64,000 nt of DNA from Acidovorax sp. 69 (GTDB taxonomy: Bacteria; Pseudomonadota; Gammaproteobacteria; Burkholderiales; Burkholderiaceae_C): positions 2,728,501 through 2,792,500 of the forward strand of contig NZ_PGEP01000001.1 of NCBI RefSeq assembly GCF_002797445.1. Direction: 5' to 3'. The notes under the pieces are model-generated. The model saw nothing but the letters and a program-made list of their open reading frames with translations. It was not told the DNA's origin and made no database searches. The position numbers and the translations under genes are program-made. Shown here one piece after another: positions 36,751-45,216 of the stretch; the first letter of the stretch is position 1; each line of letters begins with the position of its first letter.

Positions 36751-38015
36751 ATGATCACCACCCTGTTCTTTCTCGCCGCATTGATGGTGGGCGTGCCCAT
36801 CGGGGTGTGCCTGTGCCTGTCGGGTGCGGTGTACATCCTCAGCATTGGCAGCCCGGTGCTGTTCCAGTCGTTCCCCATGCAGATGTTCGGGGGGTGGACA
36901 GCTACGGCCTCATCGCCATCCCCTTGTTCATCCTGATCGGCGAGATCATGAACAGCGGGGGCATCACGCGGCGGCTGGTGGACCTGTCGATGGCCTTCAT
37001 CGGCTCGGTCAAGGGCGGCCTGGCCTATGTGAACATTTTGGCCAACATGCTGGTGTCGTCCATCATCGGCTCGGCCACCGCGCAAGTGGCGATCATGTCG
37101 CAGGTCATGGTGCCCGAGATGGAAAAGCAGGGCTACGACAAGACCTTTGCGGCCGGCCTCACGGTGTATGGCGGCATGTTGGGGCCGATCATCCCGCCCT
37201 CGGTGATGTTCGTGGTCTATAGCGTGCTGGCCCAGGTGGCCGTAGGCGACATGCTGATTGCGGGCATCCTGCCCGGCGTACTGCTCACGGCCATGTTCTT
37301 TGTCGTGATCGCGCTCATGGGCCTGGTCTACAACTACCCGCGCAGCGAGAAGCGCACGCTGGCCCAGCGCGCACGCACCGTGGTGCAGGCCAGCCCCACG
37401 TTGCTGATCCCGATCATCATCGTGGGCTCCATCCTGAGCGGCCTGGCCAACCCCACCGAGTCCGCCGCAGTGGGCGCACTGGTCTCGGCCCTGGTGGGCC
37501 GCTACGTGACCAAAGAGTTCCGCTTCAGTGCCATGCCAGCCATCTTGCTGCGCTCGGCCATCTACTCGGCCATCGTGCTGTTTCTGGTGGCGGCAGCCGC
37601 CGTGTTCTCGTGGCTGCTGATCTACGGCAAGGTGCCGCAGATGGTGGCAGCCTGGGTGCAGACCGTAGCGCACGACCCAGTCACCTTTTTGCTGCTCACC
37701 AACGTCATCCTGCTGGTGATCGGCACGGTGATCGACGGCATCCCCGGTCTCATCATGACGGCACCGATCCTGCTGCCGATCGCCACTGAGGTCTATCACA
37801 TCGACCCGCGCCATTTTGGCGTGGTGATCGTCGTCAACCTGGTGCTGGGGCTGATGACCCCACCCGTGGGTCTGAGCTTCTTTGTCGCGTCGGCCGTCAC
37901 CGGAGCCAAGCCCGGAAAGATGTTCATCGTGACCTTGCCATTTTTCATCATCAGCTGCGTGGCGCTGGTGATGTTGTCGCTGTTCCCCAGCCTGTCGCTC
38001 GGTTTGCTCAAGTAG
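36751..38015 (+). pseudogene. dctM: TRAP transporter large permease (DctM), frameshifted at a run of six G
   Basis: The N terminus MITTLFFLAALMVGVPIGVC to SFPMQMFGG reads from ATG 36751 and would stop near 36936. The rest, from VDSYGLIAIPLFILIGEIMN to LSLFPSLSLGLLK, lies in the next frame and is complete, with the DctM blocks YGGMLGPIIPPSVMFVVYS and GIPGLIMTAPILLP. The join is at GGGGGG (36889-36894); seven G would restore MFGGVDSYG. Everything else is intact, so this is a fresh mutation, a slipped homopolymer or a base-call error. With the shift the transporter would lack its permease. Confidence 0.85.
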
Positions 38016-38072
38016 CCAGCCGCCCGGCAAATCCCCCGTCCCCTCCCCACGTTTCTTCACACGGAGTTCACC

Positions 38073-39098
38073 ATGACGACCACGCCCGCCGACACCAGTA
38101 CCCTCACCCGCCGCCATTTCATCCAGCGCCACGCCGTAGCCGCGGCCACCGTCACGGGGCTGGGCTTTCCGGCACTGGTGCGCGCCGCTGACGCCAAAGA
38201 GTTTCGACTGGGCCTGATCACGCCCGCCGGCCACTCATGGAACCGCGCCGCACTGCAGTTTGGCGAGGCGCTGAAGAAGGAAACCGACGGCCGCCTGAGC
38301 GCCACGGTTTTCCACTCGGGCCAGTTGGGCAACGAGGCGGCCATGATGCAGCAGCTGCAGTCCGGCGCGCTTGACATGGGCTGGATCCAGGCGGCCGAAC
38401 TGGGCTCACGGGTGGCCAGCATTGCCTCCATCAACGCGCCGTACCTGGTGCGCTCCACACCGGCCGTGGCCAAGCTGGTCAAGCACCCGGCCGCCACCAA
38501 ACTGCTCGAAGTGCTGCCGCGCGAGACAGGCACCATCGGCCTGGGCTGGGGCATCACCGGCATGCGCGCGGTGTTCTCCACCAAGGACATCAACGTGCCC
38601 ACCGACATCAAGGGCATGAAGCTGCGCATCAACCCCACGCCCGTTTACCGCGACTTTTATCAAATGCTGGGCGCCGCCCCCACGCCCATCCCCACGCCCC
38701 AGGTGTTTGACGCCATGAGCAACGGCCAGGTCGATGGGCTGGAGGCCGACATCGAGTTCTCGTGGAACCAGCGTTTTGACAAGGTGGCCAAGACCCTGCT
38801 GCAGATGAACGCCCTGTTCATGCCGTTTGCGCCGCTGGTATCGGGCCGCATCTGGCAAGGGCTGGACGCCAAGGACAAGGACCTGATCCGCAAGCTGGTG
38901 GCCCAATCGCTGGATGCGCAGATCAATGACATCGTGACCACCGAAGCCGGCCTGATCGAGAAGTTCAAGGGCACGTCCATCGCCTTCAAGACGGCGTCAT
39001 CGTTCAACCCCGACGGCATCATTCAGGAGTTCGACAAACTCTGGCTGCCCAAGGCGCCGCAGATTGCCGAGCTGCGCAAGGCGGGCGCAACCCTCTGA
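38073..39098 (+). CDS. dctP: TRAP transporter solute-binding protein (DctP)
   Basis: 341 residues. A twin-arginine signal TRRHFIQRHAVAAATVTGLG with cleavage after VRAADA, then a DctP fold: LGLITPAGHSWNRAALQFGE, the carboxylate-arginine segment GMKLRINPTPVYRDFY and QVFDAMSNGQVDGLEADIEF. Periplasmic receptor for an organic acid. The operon context suggests hydroxyproline or a related imino acid. Intact, unlike the dctM gene before it. Confidence 0.87.
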   Translation: MTTTPADTSTLTRRHFIQRHAVAAATVTGLGFPALVRAADAKEFRLGLITPAGHSWNRAALQFGEALKKETDGRLSATVFHSGQLGNEAAMMQQLQSGALDMGWIQAAELGSRVASIASINAPYLVRSTPAVAKLVKHPAATKLLEVLPRETGTIGLGWGITGMRAVFSTKDINVPTDIKGMKLRINPTPVYRDFYQMLGAAPTPIPTPQVFDAMSNGQVDGLEADIEFSWNQRFDKVAKTLLQMNALFMPFAPLVSGRIWQGLDAKDKDLIRKLVAQSLDAQINDIVTTEAGLIEKFKGTSIAFKTASSFNPDGIIQEFDKLWLPKAPQIAELRKAGATL

Positions 39099-39148
39099 CA
39101 GGAACACGGCAGACCCGCGAAGGCTGCATCAAAGGGCGTTCGCCTAAG

Positions 39149-39859
39149 ATGCGGCCTCCCGCCACGCCCCGCCCTCCACGCCCGATGACACTCCGCAGCC
39201 CCTCCCCCCAGCGAGAACCAGCGCCCAAGCGGCGCGCGGCGGACGTGGCCTACGACGCCATCGAGACCATGATCTCCACGCTGCAGCTGCTGCCGGGCAG
39301 CCCCGTGGTGGAGGCCGAAATCGCTGACAGCACGGGCCTGGGCCGCACGCCGGTGCGCGAGGCGCTGCTGCGCATGGTGTCCATCGGCCTCATCGTGCAG
39401 CAGCCCCGGCGCGGCTTGCTGGTGTCACACATCGACCTGGCAGACCACCTGGATGTCATCCAGACCCGCCGCGTGCTGGAGCGCCTGCTGGCCTCCAACG
39501 CCGCACGCCGCGCCACCGCACCGCAGCGCCAGGCCATCGTGCGCTGCGCTGAAAACATGGTGGAGGCTGCAGCGCGCGGCCACCTGGACGACTACATGCT
39601 GGCAGACCACGCGCTGGACCTCGTCACCCACCAGGCCAGCCAGAACCACTCGGCCGTGAAGTGCGTGGCGCCGCTCATCGTGCAATGCAGGCGCTTTTGG
39701 TACGCCTACCAGCACGAAGGCGAAGTGTCGGAAGGCGCCCGCGCGCACATGCAACTGGCGCAGGGCATCGCCAGCGGTGACGAGGCCCAGGCCATGGCGG
39801 GCGCAGAACAATTGATGGAATACCTCGAGCGGTTTGCACGGCGCATCATTGACCGGTAA
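39149..39859 (+). CDS. GntR-family (FCD/FadR-type) regulator of the hydroxyproline cluster
   Basis: 236 residues. Winged helix: VAYDAIETMISTLQLLPGSP, then EIADSTGLGRTPVREALLRM (recognition helix), followed by an all-helical FCD effector domain with the metal-type residues in HLDDYMLADHALD and later His. FCD regulators usually repress catabolic operons until the substrate binds. It is the last gene of the cluster, and the shared motif at 30863 and 35960 is a good candidate site. Alternative start ATG 39185. Confidence 0.85.
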   Translation: MRPPATPRPPRPMTLRSPSPQREPAPKRRAADVAYDAIETMISTLQLLPGSPVVEAEIADSTGLGRTPVREALLRMVSIGLIVQQPRRGLLVSHIDLADHLDVIQTRRVLERLLASNAARRATAPQRQAIVRCAENMVEAAARGHLDDYMLADHALDLVTHQASQNHSAVKCVAPLIVQCRRFWYAYQHEGEVSEGARAHMQLAQGIASGDEAQAMAGAEQLMEYLERFARRIIDR

Positions 39860-39897
39860 AGGGGCCACTGCGGCGTGTAAGGTCGTTGCCTTTGGGG

Positions 39898-39968
39898 TAA
39901 ATTTGCTATTATTTTTATAGCTACCAGCGCTTTATCTACCTGCACTACCGCCCAAAAACACCCAAAAT
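39898..39968 (+). repeat. Palindromic AT-rich repeat, copy R7
   Basis: TAAATTTGCTATTATTTTTA, then TAGCTACCAGCGCTTTATC and CCGCCCAAAAACACCCAAAA. It fills the gap between the convergent GntR and MocR genes. Confidence 0.75.
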
Positions 39969-39990
39969 CCCCCGCCTCGGAGATCGGAGC

Positions 39991-41409
39991 CTATTCCACC
40001 ACCTGCTGGCCCAGCACGATGCGCTGCTCCAGAAAATGCCACATGCGCTCGTCCTGGCTGAAAGCCACGTTAAAGCGCAGCCAGCCCGTGGGGCGCGGCT
40101 CCACCAGAAACAGCTGACCCGGCCCGAGCATGATGCCCGCACCCGTGGCCTCCTTCGACAGCTCGGCGCTGTCGGGCAGGTCGGGGTGGCGCGCCCACAG
40201 GTACATGCCCGCTTCGGGCTCGTGGAACAGCTCGAACCCGAGGTTCAGCAGGCGCCGCCCCACCGAGCGGTGTGCCTCGGCCAGGCGCTCGCGCAGCGAC
40301 TTGAGGTGCTTGCGCCAGCGGCCATCGGTCACCACGCCAAAGGTGATGCGCTCGGTGATCTCTGACGAGGTCAGACCCGAAATCATCTTGAGCTGCACCA
40401 GCTCATCCAGCAGATCGCGCCGCGCCGCCAGAAAGCCGGTGCGCAGGTTGGGCGAAATCGTCTTGGAGAAACTGCCCAGGTAAATCACGCGGTTGAGCTG
40501 GTCCAGGCTGGCCAGCGAGGGGCGCACACCCGTGTCCATGTCGGCGTAAATGTCGTTCTCCACCAGCATGAAGCCGTGCTGCTCTGCCAGCTGCAGCAGG
40601 CGGTGCAGCTGCGCCACCGACGCCACCGAGCACGTGGGGCTTTGCAGGCGCGGCTGGGTGAAGAACACCGTGGGCCGGTGCTCTGCCAGCAGGGCCTCCA
40701 GCGCCACCAGGTCATAGCCCGTGGCCGTGCGCGGAACCCCCACAGGGTGAGCACCTGCAAAACGCAGCATGAACAACAAGTTGGGATAGCCAGGGTCGTC
40801 CACCAGCACCACATCGCCCGGCTTCACCAGGCGACGAGCCACCAGATCCAGCGCCTGGCTGGAGCCTTGCGTGAGCAGCACTTGGTCGGCATCCACCGCC
40901 AAATGGTGCTCCGCCAACGACTCGGCCACCACCATGCGCAGCGCCATGTGGCCGTGGGGCAGTCCGTAGCCGTCCAGCTCGGGGCCGTCGGACGAAAGCT
41001 GGCGCATGCTGCGTTTGACCGCATCGCTAAACAGCCAGTCATGTGGCAGCCAGCCACAGCCCGGTTTCATGGGCAGGTTGCGATTTTCAAAAATTTGTTT
41101 GAGGTACCAGCGCGCATCAAAACGGGGCACAGGCCGCTCTGGCGCACCAGCACCGGGCACAGCGCCTTCGTCGCCCCTTCGTTTCACAAAAAAGCCCGCA
41201 TTGGACCGCGACACCAGCCAACCCTGCGCCACCAGACGGTCGTAAGCCTCGACCACGGTGAATACGCTTACGCCGTGGGCCGCAGCAAAAGCACGGATGG
41301 ACGGGAGTTTGCTGCCGGGTTTAAGAACCTGTCCGGCAATGAGGCCTCGCAGCCCATCGACGATCTGGCTGACCAGAGGTGTCTGGAGGTCCGGGCTGAG
41401 AGTGAGCAT
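39991..41409 (-). CDS. MocR/GabR-type regulator (GntR winged helix fused to aminotransferase domain)
   Basis: 472 residues from ATG 41409. N-terminal GntR winged helix (LVSQIVDGLRGLIAGQVLKP, FAAAHGVSVFTVVEAYDRL) and a class I aminotransferase-like domain from about 105, with the PLP lysine in YLGSFSKTISPNLRTG and DDPGYPN as cofactor loop. MocR proteins sense PLP aldimines; GabR activates gabT in response to GABA. The divergent gabT gene makes this the likely GABA regulator. A start at 41454 would add residues outside the family pattern. Confidence 0.88.
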   Translation of the reverse strand: MLTLSPDLQTPLVSQIVDGLRGLIAGQVLKPGSKLPSIRAFAAAHGVSVFTVVEAYDRLVAQGWLVSRSNAGFFVKRRGDEGAVPGAGAPERPVPRFDARWYLKQIFENRNLPMKPGCGWLPHDWLFSDAVKRSMRQLSSDGPELDGYGLPHGHMALRMVVAESLAEHHLAVDADQVLLTQGSSQALDLVARRLVKPGDVVLVDDPGYPNLLFMLRFAGAHPVGVPRTATGYDLVALEALLAEHRPTVFFTQPRLQSPTCSVASVAQLHRLLQLAEQHGFMLVENDIYADMDTGVRPSLASLDQLNRVIYLGSFSKTISPNLRTGFLAARRDLLDELVQLKMISGLTSSEITERITFGVVTDGRWRKHLKSLRERLAEAHRSVGRRLLNLGFELFHEPEAGMYLWARHPDLPDSAELSKEATGAGIMLGPGQLFLVEPRPTGWLRFNVAFSQDERMWHFLEQRIVLGQQVVE

Positions 41410-41470
41410 CAGGAGGGCAAAAAAGGAGGCGAATTGTGCACCGGGTTGGCGCACACCAGATCAGGGATTG

Positions 41471-41497
41471 CCTGTACAGGATTCTAGACCTGCACAG
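41471..41497. promoter_or_regulatory. Candidate MocR/GabR operator (direct repeats)
   Basis: CCTGTACAG (41471-41479) and CCTGCACAG (41489-41497) are direct repeats 18 bp apart, close to two helical turns. The first is part of the perfect palindrome CCTGTACAGG. They lie in the 191-bp gap between the MocR gene and gabT; MocR regulators usually bind paired direct repeats there. Confidence 0.5.
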
Positions 41498-41600
41498 TGC
41501 GCGCCAAACAGCATGCCGGTGTACATGGACGGACCGTGGCGCGACTTTCAGAATTCGCTCCATTCCTTCTTTTCATCACCCACTCCACCTGCCCACCGCC

Positions 41601-42893
41601 ATGCAGCAAGACCGCCACTTCACCAACGCCGCCCTCATCACCCGCCGCCACGCCGCTGTGGCCCGGGGCGTAGGCCAGGCCCACGACCTCTTCATCCAGA
41701 AGGCCCGCAATGCCGAACTGTGGGACGTGGAAGGTCGCCGCTTCATCGACTTTGCCGGCGGCATCGCCGTGCTCAATACCGGCCACCTGCACGCCGGTGT
41801 GATCGCCGCCGTGAAGGCGCAGCTGGAGCTGTACACCCACACCTGCTTTCAGGTGGTGGCGTATGAACCCTATGTGGAAGTGTGCGAACGCCTGAACACG
41901 CTGGCCCCGGGTGCGTTTGCCAAAAAGAGCCTGCTGCTGACCACCGGTGCCGAGGCGGTGGAGAACGCCATCAAGATCGCCCGCGCTTACACCAAGCGCG
42001 CCGGCGTCATCGCATTCACTGGCGGCTACCACGGCCGCACCAATCTCACGCTGGGCCTGACGGGCAAGGTCGCTCCCTACAAGACGGGCTTTGGCCCCTT
42101 CCCTGGAGAGGTGTTCCACGCACTCTTCCCCAACGCGCTGCACGGCGTGAGCGTGGAGCAGGCGCTGCACTCGGTCGAGCTGATCTTCAAGAACGACATC
42201 GAGCCGGAGCGCGTGGCGGCCTTCATCGTCGAGCCTGTGCAGGGAGAAGGTGGCTTCTACGTCGCCCCACCCGAATTCATCACCGGCCTGAAGGCCCTGG
42301 CCGACCGTTACGGCATTCTGCTCATTGCCGACGAGGTGCAGACCGGCGCGGGCCGCACCGGCACCTGGTTTGCCTGCGAGCAATGGCCGGTGGCGCCCGA
42401 CCTCATCACCACCGCCAAATCGCTGGCGGGCGGATTTCCGCTGTCGGGCGTGGTGGGCCGTGCCGACGTGATCGACGCCCCAGCCGCTGGTGGCCTGGGC
42501 GGCACCTATGCCGGCAGCCCCGTCGCCTGTGCTGCAGCACTGGCCGTGATCGACGCCTTTGAAAAAGAAAACCTGCTGGCCCGCAGCCAGGACATGGGCG
42601 CCCTGCTGGTCAGTGCCCTGAAGGCAATGGCCGCCAAAGTACCTGCCATCGGCGACGTGCGCGGCCTGGGCGCCATGGTGGCCATTGAGCTGTTCGAAAA
42701 CGGCGACGTGCACCGCCCCGATGCCGCACTGACCAAAAAGGTCGTCACCGAGGCCGCCAAGCGCGGGCTCATCCTCCTGTCGTGCGGCACCTACGGCAAC
42801 GTCATCCGCATCCTGGTGCCGCTGACAGCCTCTGACGAACTTCTGGCGGAGGGCCTGGCCATCCTGGCCGACAGCTTTGCTGCGGTAGGCTGA
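41601..42893 (+). CDS. gabT: 4-aminobutyrate aminotransferase
   Basis: 430 residues of the class III aminotransferase fold. FAGGIAVLNTGHLH, the PLP-phosphate loop LLTTGAEAVENAIKIAR, LIADEVQTGAGRTGTWF and the PLP lysine in TTAKSLAGGFPLSGVVG are in order. It transfers the amino group of GABA to 2-oxoglutarate, giving succinic semialdehyde. ATG 41601 follows the family start MxxDRxFTNAALxxRR. The divergent MocR gene, the Pot-type transporter and gabD complete a GABA pathway. Confidence 0.9.
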   Translation: MQQDRHFTNAALITRRHAAVARGVGQAHDLFIQKARNAELWDVEGRRFIDFAGGIAVLNTGHLHAGVIAAVKAQLELYTHTCFQVVAYEPYVEVCERLNTLAPGAFAKKSLLLTTGAEAVENAIKIARAYTKRAGVIAFTGGYHGRTNLTLGLTGKVAPYKTGFGPFPGEVFHALFPNALHGVSVEQALHSVELIFKNDIEPERVAAFIVEPVQGEGGFYVAPPEFITGLKALADRYGILLIADEVQTGAGRTGTWFACEQWPVAPDLITTAKSLAGGFPLSGVVGRADVIDAPAAGGLGGTYAGSPVACAAALAVIDAFEKENLLARSQDMGALLVSALKAMAAKVPAIGDVRGLGAMVAIELFENGDVHRPDAALTKKVVTEAAKRGLILLSCGTYGNVIRILVPLTASDELLAEGLAILADSFAAVG

Positions 42894-42894
42894 T

Positions 42895-44037
42895 ATGCGC
42901 CCCGAACTCCCCTCTGCCTACAAGGCCACCCCCGCCATGACCCTGGCCACCGAACCCTTGGTCCGCTTCAGCGGCGTGCAAAAGACGTACGACGGCGAAC
43001 AACTGGTCGTGCGCGCGCTGGACCTGGACATCCAGCGCGGTGAGTTCCTGAGCCTGCTGGGGCCTTCAGGCTCGGGCAAGACGACCACGCTGATGATGCT
43101 GGCGGGGTTTGAATCCCCTACCGCGGGCGACATTCTGCTCGATGGCAAACAGATCACGCGCACCCCACCGCACAAGCGCAACTTCGGCATGGTGTTCCAG
43201 AACTACGCGCTGTTCCCCCACCTCACCGTGGGCGAGAACGTGGCCTACCCGCTCACCGTGCGCAAGGTGCCCAAAGGCGAGCAGGCTGAGCGCGTGAAGA
43301 AGGCCCTGGACATGGTGCGCCTCACCGGCATGGCAGACCGCCTGCCCACACGGCTGTCGGGTGGCCAGCAGCAGCGCGTGGCCCTGGCCCGCGCCTTGGT
43401 GTTCAACCCCCAGCTGGTGCTGATGGACGAACCCTTGGGCGCCCTGGACAAGCAATTGCGCGAGCACATGCAGATCGAGCTGAAAGAACTGCACCGCCAG
43501 CTGGGCGTGACCTTTGTCTACGTGACGCACGACCAGGGCGAGGCGCTGACCATGAGCGACCGCGTGGCGGTATTCAACGAGGGCATCATTCAGCAGCTGG
43601 CCGACGTAGAAAGCCTCTACGAAACCCCCAGCAACCGGTTTGTAGCCGGGTTTGTGGGCGACAGTACCGTGCTGACCGGCACCTTGCAAGGTGCCGGCGC
43701 AGACGCAGCCATTCAGCTGCCCGGCGGCTACCTGCTACCAGGCGTGAACGTGAACGCCGCAGCCCGGGGAGCCCCTGTGCAGGCCTGCGTACGCCCCGAG
43801 CGCATCGTGCTGCACTCGCCCGCGCAATACCCCAAGACCTCGGCGGTGCCCGCCACTGTGGCCCGCGTCATTTACTACGGTGACCACCTGCGCCTGATGT
43901 GCGACCTGGGCCATGGCCAGGAGCAAGCCAGTGTGAAGCTCGCCCTGGCGCCTTCGGGCACCGGTCCCCAGCTCGAACCAGGCAATGCCGTGCTGCTGGA
44001 GTTTCCACCCGCTGCCACCCGCATCTACGCGGTCTGA
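42895..44037 (+). CDS. potA: Polyamine/GABA-type ABC transporter ATPase (PotA-like)
   Basis: 380 residues. Walker A LGPSGSGKTTT, Q-loop MVFQNYALFPHLTVGENVAY, signature LSGGQQQRVALARAL, Walker B LVLMDEPLGALD, H-loop THDQGEALTMSD, then a TOBE domain from about 290 (VQACVRPERIVLHS). The PotA/spermidine-putrescine branch. ATG 42895 lies right after the gabT stop; ATG 42937 is an alternative that removes 14 residues. It belongs to one long gabT-pot-gabD transcription unit. Confidence 0.87.
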   Translation: MRPELPSAYKATPAMTLATEPLVRFSGVQKTYDGEQLVVRALDLDIQRGEFLSLLGPSGSGKTTTLMMLAGFESPTAGDILLDGKQITRTPPHKRNFGMVFQNYALFPHLTVGENVAYPLTVRKVPKGEQAERVKKALDMVRLTGMADRLPTRLSGGQQQRVALARALVFNPQLVLMDEPLGALDKQLREHMQIELKELHRQLGVTFVYVTHDQGEALTMSDRVAVFNEGIIQQLADVESLYETPSNRFVAGFVGDSTVLTGTLQGAGADAAIQLPGGYLLPGVNVNAAARGAPVQACVRPERIVLHSPAQYPKTSAVPATVARVIYYGDHLRLMCDLGHGQEQASVKLALAPSGTGPQLEPGNAVLLEFPPAATRIYAV

Positions 44038-44156
44038 GCCCTTGGCTTCACCGGTTCGCATCATTTCGCCGTTGCCGTCCTCTTCTTCTCTTTCCATCTT
44101 TTTGTCCGCTTTCCCGTCCGCGCTTTCGTTACCCCAACCCTAGGAAAACCTGCACC

Positions 44157-45188
44157 ATGAAAAAGAGCCTTATCGCCTGCGCATCCCTGGCTGCCTGCCT
44201 GGCCCTGCCCAGCTTTGCACAGCAACAACTCACCGTTGTGAACTTTGGCGGCGCCAACGCCAATGCGCAGAAAAAGGCGTTCTACGAGCCCTACGAGAAG
44301 CTGGGCAACAAGATCGTGGCCGTGGAGTACAACGGTGAGCAGGCCAAGGTCAAGGCCATGGTAGAGACGAAAAAAGTGACCTGGGACGTGGTGGAAGTCG
44401 AATCCCCCGACGCGGCCCGTGGCTGCGACGAAGGCCTGTACGAAAAGCTGGACTACAGCAAGATCATCCCCAAGGCCGACCTGCTGCCCGCTGCGGTGAA
44501 CGAGTGCGCCGTCGGCATCTTCGTATGGTCCACCGTCATGGCCTACAACGGCGACAAACTCAAGACGCCCCCCACCAGCTGGGCTGATTTCTGGGACACG
44601 AAGAAGATCCCCGGCAAGCGCGGCATGCGCAAGGGCGCCCGCTATAACCTCGAATTTGCCCTGCTCGCTGACGGCGTAAAGCCCGCTGACGTTTACAAGG
44701 TGCTCGTCACCAAGGAAGGCGCTGACCGTGCCTTCAAGAAGCTGACCGAACTCAAGCCGAATATCCAATGGTGGGAAGCCGGTGCGCAAGCGCCCCAGTT
44801 CCTGGTGGCCGGTGATGTGACGCTGACCACCGTGTTCAACGGCCGCATCGACGCCGCCAACCGCGAAGGCCGCAACCTCAAGATCTACTGGCCCGGTGGC
44901 ATCTATGACCTGGACTCCTGGGCCATCCCCAAGGGCTCGCCCAACAAGGATGCGGCTGTGAAGTTCATCGCCTTCACGATGCAGGCGCAAAACCAGGCTG
45001 CCTACGCACAAAACATTGCGTACGGCCCTGCCAACACGAAGGCCCTGGCGTCGCTGGACAAAAAGGTGCTGGACGACCTGCCCACCTCGGCCGCCAATGC
45101 GAAAGAGGCACTGCAGTTCAGCGTGGGCTTCTGGGCTGACCAGGGCGAGGCACTCGAAAAGCGCTTTGCTGCCTGGGCAACACAGTAA
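44157..45188 (+). CDS. potD: Polyamine/GABA-type ABC transporter substrate-binding protein (PotD-like)
   Basis: 343 residues. Sec signal MKKSLIACASLAACLALPSF with cleavage after FAQ. The mature part (LTVVNFGGANANAQKKAFYE; VVEVESPDAARGCDEG; NIQWWEAGAQAPQFL) is of the PotD/spermidine-putrescine extracellular family 1-like group. The tryptophan-rich WWEAGAQ loop is typical of the polyamine or opine-type pocket. AGGA 10 bp before the ATG. It feeds the permeases that follow. Confidence 0.87.
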   Translation: MKKSLIACASLAACLALPSFAQQQLTVVNFGGANANAQKKAFYEPYEKLGNKIVAVEYNGEQAKVKAMVETKKVTWDVVEVESPDAARGCDEGLYEKLDYSKIIPKADLLPAAVNECAVGIFVWSTVMAYNGDKLKTPPTSWADFWDTKKIPGKRGMRKGARYNLEFALLADGVKPADVYKVLVTKEGADRAFKKLTELKPNIQWWEAGAQAPQFLVAGDVTLTTVFNGRIDAANREGRNLKIYWPGGIYDLDSWAIPKGSPNKDAAVKFIAFTMQAQNQAAYAQNIAYGPANTKALASLDKKVLDDLPTSAANAKEALQFSVGFWADQGEALEKRFAAWATQ

Positions 45189-45216
45189 TTTTGTGAACCG
45201 TTGAGAGCAAAACACC

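Noticed and set aside
36516..38234. 572-codon minus-strand ORF across dctM and dctP
   Set aside because: His/Gly/Gln-rich shadow of the TRAP genes; the sense strand has clear family motifs.
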